Assembly (NCBI RefSeq): GCF_042100115.1
Contig: NC_091272.1
Location: forward strand, 5,146,001 to 5,210,000
DNA length: 64,000 nt
DNA from: Alternaria dauci
Lineage: Eukaryota; Ascomycota; Dothideomycetes; Pleosporales; Pleosporaceae
Reading direction: 5' to 3'
Shown here: one piece after another, positions 34,032 to 45,800 of the stretch
How the letters are laid out: each line of letters begins with the position of its first letter
Position numbering within the stretch: position 1 is the stretch's first letter
The notes under the pieces: generated by a model
What the model was told of the DNA's origin: nothing
Database searches by the model: none
The model's input: only the letters and a program-made list of their open reading frames with translations
Translations under genes and position numbers: made by a program

Positions 34032-35209
34032 TCATCTCCTCTGCTCTTTCAACCAATCGCCTGCCCGCTTAGCCATATTTACAGCCGCTTGCTCGAACCC
34101 CAAGATGTGACTCGTCAGGATGAGATCGTGTGGAACATGCTCTTCGATATCAAGCTGTACATCGTTACCCGCTTCCTTCATCTTCGCAGCCCACTCGACT
34201 ATGTCAAAGTATAGTATTTCGCCGCCACCTCCATTCACCCAGATGGGCACCTCGGTCTTGAACGTCCGGTTCTTGTGCGAAACGTATGGCTGCGACAGGG
34301 CCTGCTCGCCAGCTTCACCAGCATATGCCTGGGTACCCCAAGTCGTGAAGGGAGGACAGAGGTAGTCGGTGGCATAGTTCCTGTTGTCATGGACGTAGGA
34401 TCCAGAGGTATCGGCGGGGTTGATCCAGGGCGACCAGAGAAGTGCTGACGAGGGAGCAGGCAGACCAATGTCGGAACCGTACTCGGTGATGTAGCGAAGA
34501 AGCCCCATGGAGAGATTACCGCCCGCCGAGTCGCCGGAAAGTATAATGTTCTTGGGCGATATCTTGAGGGCGTTTAGGAGGTATAGGTACGATGTGAGGG
34601 TGTCTTGGAGCGCGGCTGGGAACGGGTTCGATGTCTTGGAGGCGGGCAGTGTGGAGAGGCGATACTGTGGACAGAAGACGTGTGTGGCTGGGGTGTGCTT
34701 GAGGAGCTTCTTTGCAGGAGACCCGCATTGTCCCGTCCTTCCATCTCCTGGTAAAGTTAGTCCTGGAGACGGGTATAATAAAAGCTAATCGACTGACCTG
34801 TAACGAAAGCGCCGCCGTGTATATGGAGGATGACCCTGACATTGCTCTTATCGCTGCCCGCGGTCAATGGCGCAGGAAACCACGTCGCACCGATTTCGGC
34901 CGGCACAACGTTCTTGTTGCTGCGCAATGGCCCTTTGTATACATCGTCTTTTGCCGGCTTGATAACGACGAAACGCTCCTTCTCTGCGTCCGGTATGAGA
35001 GGAAGTGGTGTCTTGACTTGCACACTAGCCACGTGCCATATTGCGGAGAAGAGGACGTGTACAGAGATGGCCTGTCGAAAGGTCCAGGTAGGGTGCTGCC
35101 GACCGAAGACGAGGAATTTGGCGAGGAATAGGGGGAAGCGCACGAGCTCAAAGCCCAGCGCAGCGAGCACATACACGCCCTTTACAGGATGTTGCGTGAG
35201 GTCCACCAT
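34032..35209 (-). CDS. HSL-type alpha/beta-hydrolase (lipase/esterase)
   Basis: Two exons, 35209-34798 and 34747-34032, with a 50-nt intron (GTCAGT...ACTAACTTTACCAG), giving 375 residues. The hormone-sensitive-lipase oxyanion motif HGGAF starts at about residue 131. The nucleophile motif GDSAGG has its Ser at about 211. The catalytic Asp/His region near the C-terminus is consistent with VPIWVNGGGGEILYFD and EEHVPHDLI. A hydrophobic stretch at residues 10-35 (GVYVLAALGFELVRFPLFLAKFLVF) suggests an N-terminal membrane anchor. The enzyme probably hydrolyses short-chain or lipid esters, perhaps acetylated intermediates. No pathway partner is evident beside it. Confidence 0.88.
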
Positions 35210-35620
35210 CGTGCTGATAGCGTTGTCGATGGACGCGGTGACGAGGCCATTGGTACCTCTAGGAGTAGATGGCTTATGTTATGGCGGAGGTGGGGTCGGG
35301 GCGGCCTCGATCTGATCTGTACCGAACCGAGGGCCTTGGCGCGGTTGGCTCCACCTTGTCCAGATCTACCCCACATAGCTCTTCATCCACTAATCTCCGA
35401 CACTGTTTTGCGACACTGTTCGCACGACTTGAGTTTGTCTGCAGAATGGGCTGGCGGGTCTGGCGCACCTTTATCCGAATTGATTTCACCGCAATGCTGA
35501 ACACGCACTACGTTGCCTTGTCTCACAAGATGGTTTGCTCTATCCTACATCTAATCCCATTATTCATATCCTAAAGACGTTGACCACGTTATTGCTAGAA
35601 CTACTGATTATACAAGATAC
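35210..35620. other. Intergenic region
   Basis: 411 bp containing the esterase promoter and the 3' flank of the gene ending at 35621. No other feature was seen. Confidence 0.5.
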
Positions 35621-36574
35621 CTATGCATCCCCCGCACCGCTCTGCCGTGAGCGTTTGACCTCTTCCAATCGAATCCGAAAGTCGAACTCAGCGTCCTTCA
35701 TGAGGCGTAGATTACGCCCCTTCAAGATGTGCAATAGCTCCATCTTCTGTTCCGGCGTGAACTCCGGTGGAATTTCAAGCCCTTGTTCGACGTCCATCAT
35801 TCCTAGGCTATCTAATATTGGAGCGAGGGACGGTGGTGCCCTTGGAGCTAAAGCCGTTGGGACAGCCTCCCGCCAGGATTCGATATCGTCCCGTACCTGC
35901 AGTGCTCTGCTGGTGAGTTCTTGCTCATCAGCGTCTTGGTCATAGATCATCGGCTCAGCGCCTGTGATGACATTTACTGGTGCCGAAGACGTAGGAATAC
36001 GCTCGTCTGCCTTGCGCTTCCCATCGTTGGTAAGCGCAGTGGAGATTGCAGTATGAGACGAATTGTCATAAGATGATGGTGTATATTCTCCATCTTGATC
36101 ATCGTTCGCCCCTGCATTCCCTCCGACCTCACGCTCGTCGTCTGCCATCTCTCCATCCAGCTGTTCCACATTGTCTTGTCCTACTTCACTTCCGACGTTC
36201 CTTTTTGGTCTTCCATTGGCGGAATCAGGAGTTTCCAGTTCCGTGGGTCCATAGAGTTGAACCAGCGCCTTGAGATCATCTGGCATGGCCCAGGAGTGGC
36301 GGCCTTTCGTCTTTCGACCGTAATTGATCAGCTCTCGAAGACGTTCCTGTACTTCTTCCAGTCTTCCAGGTGTAAGACTTGCAAGATCCGAAAGAAGAAT
36401 CAAGAATGGCTGGCCCCATGCCATGGCGTACGGAGCGTGGTTGTAGCTCAGACCATTGGGAAGTGCTTGCCACGCATCGTCGATGTTCCATTGTTGGCAG
36501 ATGTTGTCAATAACCTCTCCCATCACCGAGTCAGGAGTCGGCGATATTGGTGTATTGAAATTGATCGGTGCCAT
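35621..36574 (-). CDS. Acidic protein of unknown function, 317 aa
   Basis: A single exon from an ATG in MAPINFNTP at 36574 (the frame is open a few codons further without an ATG). The N-terminal 110 residues look folded and helical (VIDNICQQWNIDDAW, LEEVQERLRELINYGRKTKG). A central acidic, Asn/Asp/Glu-rich disordered part follows (DGEMADDEREVGGNAGANDDQDGEY), with a small basic patch (DGKRKADER). The C-terminal 60 residues form a charged helix (EFTPEQKMELLHILKGRNLRLMKDAEFDFRIRLEEVKRS), probably a coiled coil. No family is recognised. The composition would fit a nuclear scaffold or adaptor (weak inference). Confidence 0.6.
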   Translation of the reverse strand: MAPINFNTPISPTPDSVMGEVIDNICQQWNIDDAWQALPNGLSYNHAPYAMAWGQPFLILLSDLASLTPGRLEEVQERLRELINYGRKTKGRHSWAMPDDLKALVQLYGPTELETPDSANGRPKRNVGSEVGQDNVEQLDGEMADDEREVGGNAGANDDQDGEYTPSSYDNSSHTAISTALTNDGKRKADERIPTSSAPVNVITGAEPMIYDQDADEQELTSRALQVRDDIESWREAVPTALAPRAPPSLAPILDSLGMMDVEQGLEIPPEFTPEQKMELLHILKGRNLRLMKDAEFDFRIRLEEVKRSRQSGAGDA

Positions 36575-38335
36575 GACGGAGGTTTTCACGAAAGCTGTTC
36601 AAGCGTGTCGTTTGCTCTTGAATATGGGTTGACCTAGGTCTCGATTACGGGGTGGAGTTGTCAACAGAAGATTGCGTTGGCTGTAAGTTCGCCGGAAGGA
36701 TTTTATCATCCCATGCGGAAGACTGTGAACGAATAGCGGTTCCATACATTGCTTCATCTGACAAGTCACCGTCCTGTGACTCACATTGTCGACTTTCACT
36801 CCAACATCATCGCTGTGCTCTCGCTCTCGGCTCCGCGTAAGCAAAACAACCGATAGTATGGGGGCCACATTCGGTATCCAGTATAATTCACCTCTGTTCT
36901 TTATCTGGTTTCTTGAGCCTGTGTATATATCGCGCTTGCAGTGGGCATCGTGAGTGGGCGGTTCTTAGGTTTATAAAAGCCCAGATCTAGTGTAAGGGGC
37001 ATATAACGTCAGATTTCATTGTGGAGGAGCGTAATCGGTTCATAACATAGGACTTATCTGAAAATTGTTTGCGCCTTGTTGTTTGCACAGGTATCCAATT
37101 TGTTCTTTCTTTGAAAGACGACTTTCCTGTGCCTTGTCTCACTTCGGGACAGTCACGAGACGCTGAGGACCTGAGAATCCTAGGAAAATCGCGATACGTT
37201 GTCGTGAACATGCAGGCCGTTTGTAGCGTTAGAGGTTGTTGTAGAGTTTGTTCCTGTTGTTCTCAAGACCATGCCATAGGAAGGTGAAAGGTCACGCAAG
37301 CTTACTAAGTGAGATGAAACCCTACGCCAGGTTTCCACTTCCGGCAACTTCATTTACGACGTACCGCACCTCGATGGCTAACACCATAACCGTCGAAAAA
37401 AAAGTCGCCAGAACTATCTGCGCTGCGTCTCCCTTTGTTGCCTACTTTGCAACCTACAAGCGACTGGCATGTCGGGCTTATACCATCGTCTTTGGGACAG
37501 AACGGCGCGGTCAGAGCGGGAGACGCCGGATGGAACACATGCAAGCACGCTGCCACCCGACCACGACGACGAATTACCCCTGAGCAAATTGAATGAGAAC
37601 ACGGCCAAATATGATGTTCGCATCAGATGTATAACCTTGCAAGCTCTTACATCTCGGTTTAACATGTTGCCCCTTTTCGCACCCTCGGCGTGCTCTGTGC
37701 TCAATACCTATGTATCAAGTACGTGACCGACACATCCAGTCTAATCACTGACGAGATCGTGGACTGCTGCACATTATTCAGGAGGGAAGTACGAACATTG
37801 GAGACCATTAATAGCATTTATAGCGTTGGATCCACCGTAGGTCATAGAGACTAGAAGCTTCGCCAAGCTCTTGCCGATTCTGGTCCGCCGGCATCTACGC
37901 TGCAAGAAGGTGAACTCGGATCACCTTTTGTCGCGTGCAGCACTCGGAAATTTTCAGGACCAATCAGTCTCGACGCAAACCCAATCACGACCAGGGTCGT
38001 GTTTCTAATGTTAGATGCTAGTGCCTAGAGACCGTTTTCCAGACGAGGTCCTCGGCGGGAATCATCTTAACCCTCCTTTTCTGAGTCTCCATACAACATC
38101 GTACCCGAACACGATACTAGTCGCTGCAACATGCACCACGGAAGGCGAATTTCGCATGTGCATTGATCATGCGCCGTTTAATCTGCTCCACAAAAGATAC
38201 TACATTAGCATGGGGTAGGTATCTATCTCTAAAGACGTATATTATGAGTGCATATCCAGCCCTGTTTACCATCATCGACAAAAGCCTAGCGATAACCTAC
38301 CACAGGACACTCAAAGGTACTACCATCTAGGCATC
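36575..38335. other. Intergenic region, divergent promoters
   Basis: About 1.8 kb between the acidic-protein gene and the peroxidase gene. Only short overlapping frames occur, with no splice-consistent gene. I see no repeat or RNA gene. Confidence 0.5.
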
Positions 38336-39980
38336 ATGAAAAGGAATCAGTTGATCAGCCTCGCGCTTCTTGCGCCGAGCTGTCAAGCATACGTCTGGCC
38401 CAGCCAGTACGACCAGCTGGACGACCTCTTGTATATGCAATCTGGTTACATCAAAGACGGGTCACTATCAGATCGTACGTATCCTATACTCTTGATCCGT
38501 TTTTCCCAGAACTCACAAAGTAACAGAAGTCTTGACCTGCGCGTTCGGCGCTAATCAACCCGGTATTCAGAAAGCCGCAGAATGGGTGCGCACTGCCTTC
38601 CACGATTCCGTCACACACGATGCCAAAACTAAGGTCGGCGGTTTGGATGCTTCGATACAATACGAGCTTGACAGACCAGAGAACCTTGGTGCTGCACTGA
38701 ACAATACCTTGGCCGACATTTCGAGTTTGGTCAACATCAGGAGTTCCGCAGCCGATCTCTTGGCCTTATCACTGGTCATGTCCGTGGCTCGTTGCGCTGA
38801 TATGCGCGTGCCGTTGAGACTGGGCCGCAAGGATGCGACGGAGGCTGGTATCAAAGGCGTACCGGAAGCCAATACAGACCTCAACACCACCAGAAGCAGA
38901 TTTGAGACTGCCGGCCTAAGTGAAACCGACATGATCACTTTGATTGCTTGTGGTCACAGCATTGGTGGCGTCCACTCTGTTGATCATCCCGAAATTGTTT
39001 CCGGTCCAGTCAGCGCTTTGAACAAGGCGACTTTTGATACTACTTCGGGTGTAATGGACAACAACGTAGTACTGGAATACCTCGACAACTCGACATCTAA
39101 TCCATTAGTCATCAATACTCGCGACGACTTGAACTCCGACAAGCGAGTTTTTGCTGCCGACGGCAACAAAACCATGCGCAAGCTTGCCGACAAGGCTTAC
39201 TTCAAGTCCCAGTGCGAGGCTGCATTCGAGAAAATGCTTGGTCTTGTACCAGGCGATGTCGCTCTAACAGAGCCCCTCGAGCCAGCGGATATCCGACCTT
39301 ACATTACATCCTATCAACTCAAAGATGGCTCGGTCGAGTTTTCTGGACGCATTCGTGTTCGGGTTACACCATTGACTGGTCGCAACAAAGACACTCTCAC
39401 TGCTTCCATCATCCCGAAGTCGCGTGGCAACACCACAATCGCCGAAATCGCTGCTCGCCGTGCCACCTTCCGTGGAGGAACCTCTTTTGGATACCTAGAC
39501 GAGAACTTACAATGGTTCGAATTTGCCCAGACGCTCAACGCTAGCGAGGTGTTTGACTCGTTTACCATTCGTCTCAATGACGAAACTTACGACAATGGCG
39601 GCACAGGCGGTTACCCTGTGCATGGTGACATTCTCTACCAAGAAGCGCAGTCGTGCATCGTCTGGGATGCGGCCAAGTGGGAAGGCACATTGACCGTCAC
39701 TGCGGCTGTATCCAAAGCACTTCTCCAGGGTGGCGCCACTCCACAGATCAATGTTGTAAAAAGGAACAGGATTCAGGGCAACTTCATTCCTCGCTTGCAA
39801 CCAGAGATCATCCCTATGACCCGCTCAAGCAAGGAGACAGCAGAGTACGTCTACTTTACTGCTTCAACAATCTTGTCCGGTAATGGACTAGACACTACGT
39901 TTGACATTGAAGTTGGTGACTCCAAGAATGAGTTCATCAAGACGAATGGTCTTGCTAGTCAAGAGTGCGCTCCGTTATAG
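38336..39980 (+). CDS. Secreted fungal heme peroxidase (class II-like)
   Basis: Two exons, 38336-38474 and 38527-39980, with a 52-nt intron (GTACGT...GTAACAG), giving 530 residues. A signal peptide is evident (MKRNQLISLALLAPSCQA). The peroxidase domain has the distal site WVRTAFHD (His about 72) and GGLDASIQYE, and the proximal heme-ligand motif LIACGHSIGG (His about 190), followed by VDHPEIVSGP and FDTTSGVMDNNVV. The domain ends near residue 300. A C-terminal half of about 220 residues, rich in Thr/Ser/Val (RIRVRVTPLTGRNKDTLTA), has beta-sandwich-like composition and no recognised domain. The usual class II AFHDC cysteine is Ser here. It is an extracellular oxidoreductase using H2O2; lignin-degrading activity is not implied. 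Confidence 0.85.
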
Positions 39981-40679
39981 ATACCCAACGTTTTATACAT
40001 AGATCTCCTTAATCAATATCTACAAACGCTTCATCGAAAGCACTGCTACACTAGTCTTCTTTAATACCCACTTTGAGCCAACCAAGCATGCATGTATTGC
40101 TGAAGGCTGGAGAAGGTTCCACACTCGTTCGGCCTGGATCTAGGATGTATCGTCCACTTTGCGAGGCTCGAAATCAATCCAAACTATGTGCCACGCATTA
40201 TGCCCATGCTGTCCGAGGTGCACGCATCTCGTTTCATCCCTTATTCGAGTAGTATATTTAAGCTGAGAACAGTGCGCAGCGCCAGGAGTATGACCGGTTC
40301 CAGAATACAGTTTCGTACAATACAAGTAGCCTCGTATATCAAGAGGGTACACTAGCAGGTGGTACTTCGCCCGCTCGAACAGACTTGACACGCACGTGGC
40401 TTGAATCGAAGGAATTTCTCAATTGAAGTAAACTATCCATGCTACACGTCCTTTCTCATGCAACGTACTCATTCTGGCTGCCAAAGAAGGTTAGCGCGCG
40501 ATCACGGTGCTCAGTGGTGTACAATATAATGGCACATGTCCCACACTAGTCAGTCTTCCAGGTGCATGAATCTCTTGAATGTCTATAAGACCAATCCAAG
40601 CTCTATGCCATTCTTTGTCATCTAATGATACATCCACCACATCAACCACACCCAGAACGCCGGGCTATGCAACACAATC
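39981..40679. other. Intergenic region, convergent 3' ends
   Basis: About 700 bp between the peroxidase stop and the GFA-protein stop. Probably 3' UTRs; nothing else recognised. Confidence 0.5.
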
Positions 40680-41252
40680 CTACAACTTGGATGAAAGCTT
40701 TCCGCTCTTTTGCGCTGTATGCGTGGCGATGAGATCCATCAACGTGGGATTTAGAACATCGTATGTCTGGAGTCCCTCCTTCCTGAACTTCTCTCTTACA
40801 GCATCAATCTCCTTTGGGTTGAATCCTTGCTCGATGATGCTGCTGACGAACGCCGCGAACTGGGGCTCCTGCCATCCTTTCTTATCACTAAGTTCGGTGT
40901 GCACAAAGTCCAGGCCCTTGAAAGCATGGTCGACGTGGATGCGGCCGAAGAGGTGAACTCCGCACTCCTTGCAGGCATTGCGTTGGATGACCGCCGACTC
41001 GTCGACTACATGCAGCTTATGACTGTTGGCGGTCACGGAGACGGCATCTACGGGAACGACACCAACGACTGAGAAGAGAGCGCCTTTGGGCTTCCAGCAT
41101 TTCGAGCAGCCGCAAGCGTGGTTGTGCGCGACGTTGCTGGAAAGGGTGACTTCGACCTTGTTAGAGGGGCAATGGCAGTAAAGCTTGCCGCCGGGGAAGT
41201 TAGGGTCGCCCTTCTGGATACCGTTATCGATGGCGGGATGGATAGAAGGCAT
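40680..41252 (-). CDS. GFA/CENP-V-domain protein, glutathione-dependent formaldehyde-activating type, with PTS1
   Basis: A single exon of 190 residues from an ATG in [11 protein letters not shown]. Zinc ligands of the GFA fold are visible: [26 protein letters not shown] and the [13 protein letters not shown] motif. This matches S-(hydroxymethyl)glutathione synthase-like proteins, which are proposed to condense formaldehyde with glutathione, although many members have other or unknown roles. The C-terminus ends GKLSSKL, a canonical peroxisomal targeting signal type 1. A peroxisomal location would fit methylotrophy-like or amine-oxidase-derived formaldehyde detoxification (inference). Confidence in the fold is high, in the exact reaction moderate. 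Confidence 0.85.
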   Translation of the reverse strand: MPSIHPAIDNGIQKGDPNFPGGKLYCHCPSNKVEVTLSSNVAHNHACGCSKCWKPKGALFSVVGVVPVDAVSVTANSHKLHVVDESAVIQRNACKECGVHLFGRIHVDHAFKGLDFVHTELSDKKGWQEPQFAAFVSSIIEQGFNPKEIDAVREKFRKEGLQTYDVLNPTLMDLIATHTAQKSGKLSSKL

Positions 41253-42126
41253 TATGGGCAGAGATATGAACTTGGTTTGTTTGTTGAAAGAGATGGTTGT
41301 GTAAGATGGTTTGAAAGATGGCAGGTCCGCAGATACTCAGGTACATGGCCACACTATATACGGATTTCTGTTCCACATCGAGACTACCACCCCCTCACCG
41401 AAATGCGCAACCGATCAAGAAAGGACCGCAGCGAACATGGTGCGATCGCATGCAAATTGATGGTATTGTGGACATGGTGTGCGGAACCGCATAGTGTTAC
41501 CGCTTTAGGTCACTCGGCCCTTCCCCGCGTCGCGTTAGAGATTACCACAATCGAGGAGCTTCAGCGTACGGATAGAGACGCTCCGGTGGCGAGGAACCGT
41601 GTGAATATAAATGGTATATACCGTCGCAGGAGCGTGAGGCTGAGAAAAGGACCGCAAAATGTACAGATGCAGGTTTGTTGGCGACGAAGCTTAAAGTTCG
41701 TGGCAGACCCGAACCCTGGGGCGCGTCAGATGCGATACCGGAAAACCCAGGATTTGCTGCCTCTTCCTATTTCGCCCGAAACCAGCAACTCCAGCGAGAG
41801 CCTCCCGCGCATCGTCCGCGAAACACATTTGTCGCCGTGGTCAAAACCTCACGACACATTGACATCCAACGAGTGCATTCGTTCTCAAGCTCCAGACGCG
41901 CAAAACGAACAACCCAGCAACCTAGAAGCGCCGCACAATGTCAGACCACCCTTCCACGCCCATGAACTCTATCAGATCAACTCCAGGGTCTCTCAAACCC
42001 TCTTTACAATAGATCCAGTCATTAAATCCTATATCAAGGGAGATTCGGTTTCGCGTTGGCTGCAAAAGCTCCCTTATTTGAGCTCTTTCGAGACTCAACA
42101 TTCATCATGAGTTGGGCAGTCATCAT
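41253..42126. other. Region without a supported gene
   Basis: 874 bp between the GFA gene promoter and the tentative small gene. A long plus-strand frame crosses it but begins antisense to the GFA gene and lacks any recognisable motif, so I do not call it. Confidence 0.4.
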
Positions 42127-42839
42127 TCAGCCCTGGAACAATACCTCGGCTTCTTCAGCGGCGCGACGTCCAGCTATGAGTTTTAGGTTTCTCCGATGCA
42201 ACGGCGATATCTGAATATCCGCACGATACTTCATGAGCCGCTCCTGCGGTGTTATCGAATTCTCGTCGGATCCGAGACCCGGGGAATCAATGCGCGTTCG
42301 GATATCCCATACCTTTTCCTTGTGCTTGGCGTCAGTCTGCGGATCCGGACTTTGCTTTTGACCTCTTGGCTTCAAACGCGATCGAACGCGGACGGCGTCT
42401 TTGAACGCGCGTTTCGGGTCGCGGGGGCCTTTGCAAAACGCACATATTCCTTGGGCCCTCGCTGATAGTGATCCAGATAATGTGGCCGTTGCGCACTTAG
42501 TTTCCAGACATATATACGATTGCATCGATCTTCCGAGGGTCGCTGGAGATGCGTCAGTTTAGTACGATATCCTTCGATCGCGCTTGAGCTGTGCCGCGGG
42601 CCGCCCGAAGACGTCTGATGTCGTTGTCATTATCAACAACAATCGTATCTCCAAAGCGCCTCCGTGGTCGTTGCGCCGGAAGAAGAGGCAAGCTGATTGT
42701 CCGCCGTGAAGTTTCTGAAACCTGACCGACTTCGAACCGATATCGGTGTCCAGTCGCCGTCTCCGTGGCTATGTGGCTCAGAGTCCTCCTCCGTTGCAGC
42801 TAGCAAATATGCAGAGCGACCGTGACGCACAAGCGCCAT
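42127..42839 (-). CDS. Tentative small protein of unknown function
   Basis: Proposed exons are 42839-42641 and 42542-42127, giving 204 residues. The acceptor is convincing (ACTAAACTGACGCATCTCCAG), but the donor (GTTGTT) is weak. The lengths sum to a multiple of three. The C-terminal half is basic and charged (ICAFCKGPRDPKRAFKDAVRVRSR, RRNLKLIAGRRAAEEAE). A single CxxC could bind metal. No family is recognised. It could be a spurious join. Confidence 0.35.
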
Positions 42840-45800
42840 GGGATATCAAGCGGATCGATAGATACCTGACGAGTGGTGGACGTAATACGATATATTGACA
42901 ATGAAAGCCGATATCGAACGCGTGCGATGAAAGATTGTTGGTTCCAGACTAGTAGTATTGGTCTATCATAATTTCGAGACCGGCGAAGTTGAAATTCACT
43001 ATCGAAAGAAAAGTACACCACTAATAGGACTGCCAAGAGGAGCTGTTTTGTTGGTGTACCTAGTAACAAAGGTTGCTCTGTCACACTTGAACATATCTGG
43101 CAGCATTGCGTCAAATACACATTCATGGCCAGAAGAATGATGTTTCTTCGCATGCTGAAAGTATGGTCCTCGAACCACTGATAGAAATGATATTGTTAGA
43201 CACTCGTTGGCGCTTTTCTGGTGTGGTAACATACTGTTTACAGCAGTTAGGGCGTTCATTGACCGGCTTATGAGATCTTGAAAGTTCTCAGTTCCATGCA
43301 TCAGCTTGAACCTGCTTTTAAGATGTGCATGATCATCGCACGTTACGTGTATTAATGTTGCGCTGCTCTTTCCTGTCTCGCTCTCCTTCTGATCCCATCC
43401 TCTCTCTCTCTCTCTTTCTCTCTTTCTCTTCACGGCATTCTCCATAAAATTTCAAGTGCGGTCTTGCTGTGCGAAGGCCCGGTGGGCAAGTTGGAAAAGC
43501 AACTCTTCGCGCGCAACTTGTAGATGAGCCTTGGTCACTTCAGCTGACGAATGGAGAGCGTCGATGAAACTCGCCATCGCAGTCAAGATGAGCAAGATAG
43601 TCCATACAATGAGACATCAGCATCTTATGGCATAAAGCTGACGCTCACATATATAAGCGGAGCTCCTGAAGTGTGAATGGTTAGTGAAAATAGTGGGATG
43701 CCTGAGCAACACCTTCCGATCCATGTGTATCGAGGACACACTCTTAGCACGGTACCAAAGTCAGCATACGCGTCACGGAGCAGTTACTGGTATGCGACTG
43801 TCATCCTGGGGGCTACTCATCAAGTATCACGCGCCTATCTCTTCATGCCTCAAGATCGAACATGAAGATGCGTCACGCTACAAAGCGACAGATACAGGCC
43901 TGCCTGCTTGCCAAGGACATGCCATCTCGGAATCTCTGAGACATACCACTCCGCGTATTCTATCGTCGCATCTCCATGTCCATTATCTCCCCTTGTCTCA
44001 ATGTCCAACACTCACAGCCCCATCTTCATACCGTTCACGCATGCTGCGATATCGCCAGGGCGATTGCAACCCAGTGAAGCAGACATGATGACGCATAACT
44101 GAAGCAAACAGCATCCTACGATGTGAACCCATGTATGGCAGAAAAGGACGTTGCGGTTGGCTGTGGCCATGTTTGATGTCGAAACAGACATGGAGGCGGC
44201 GCAGCATGTCGCGCATGAACCCTAGGGGCTATTTTTGACATGAGGGGAGGGTGGAGCGATGGAAGGAATGGGGGCCGTAAGGCTGGCGCTGGCATGGCGG
44301 TTCCTGAAATTCGGCCCCCAGTGAGGTCTTGGGGAGATGGTCAGTCGCATTTGCCGCTTTGTGTTGCGAGCGAGCGCGTCGTCCGTCTTACATCTTACAA
44401 ACGCATGGCGGCGGCTGCCGATGTCGTATCCTCGATATTGAATTCATCAGCCACATGATCAGGTGCGATACTACTTACACCGATGAGCACTTGTTGGACC
44501 TGTGGCTTGATAGCTTGAACCAAGTACTGATGGCTCAGCCCTGTGAACGCGGTGCTGCGCCTCACCCGCGACACCACCCACCGAACGATGGCTTCCCGTG
44601 AGCATGTCACAAACCGCGACGCATCGACCACCGAACACCTACCTCGTCCACATAGCCAGTGCCCAATCACTCGCCCTTTTTCTGCCAGTACCTGAGGCCG
44701 GCACAGCCCTGTTTTTGTGATCTTATCGCAGCAATGTGTCCATTGCGACTCGGCTACCGGCCCGTACAAGGAGAAGATTTTCTTGGGTTGGGCAGGGCCG
44801 CTACGACTCCACAGAACAGGGACCCCGACAAGCGAGCGCGACACGTTGACATTTGCACCGGACTGCACGAAGATATGCTAAGGAAAACCAAAGTATTGGA
44901 CTGTGGGGAAGGGCAGGTCGGGTGGTTGGGACGAGGTTGGGTTCGGACGGGTGTGCAGACGGTGATTTGGCGATGAGTCGATGGACACGTTGACGTGCGA
45001 GCAGCCTCGCCAGACGGAAGGGGCACGTCCTGGTAAATGCGGGGAGATGTGAGCTGGCAATACAGCTTGCGCAATGCTTTTGTCTGTTTCAGAGGCCCGG
45101 GCAGGTCCGACGATGCAGGACAGTGACTATATGAGTGATTCGAGACCGCGCACGCTGGTGGGTATCGTGCAGGTACTCGATCAGGTTGACCGGTGAGGCT
45201 GCAATGCATGCACGCTGCACCTTTTTGGACGCGGACTAGAGGGTTAGCTGCATCTTGACCGGTGACAATGGAGCTGATGCAAGCTCCACAGGAGAATAAG
45301 AATATGCATATCATATGCATCGATCCATGATGGACTTGCTTTCGTTGAACTCTTGTCGTTCAGCGGGTATGGCCAGTCGTGACGGAATTCTGCGGTTAAT
45401 AGAGTGGGGTGGGGGCTGGCATTTGACCGACAGCTGGCATCACCCACGGTGGTTGACGATTGTCAGTCAGGAACCTCCTTGTTGAGGGTGGGATGGCTGC
45501 CGGAACAAAAGGGAACAGCTGTCAATGCGCGATTAAGATGGGGAAGTGTTCTGGAATGTAGATGTCGCTGTTGCGCATTCTGGCTAGAATCTCATGTGGA
45601 GAGGTTTGGCAGGGCTTTTTCGGGCTGGACAGTGCGAAGGGCAGCAGCTCTGAGCTCCCGTCTCCTGATGTTTGCAGTCTTTCCTCCACCTCAGGCTGAT
45701 GGCCAAGTTGTGTCTGTAATACGTGACGTCTCGTAATAGTAACTCGGTGGTTCTGCGGCGGCCGCGCAATAACCTGTATGTGTTTCTCGTTCGATCTTCG

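Noticed and set aside
41118..42110. 330-codon plus-strand open frame
   Set aside because: Begins antisense to the well-supported GFA gene, has no recognisable domain and odd composition; most likely a chance frame.
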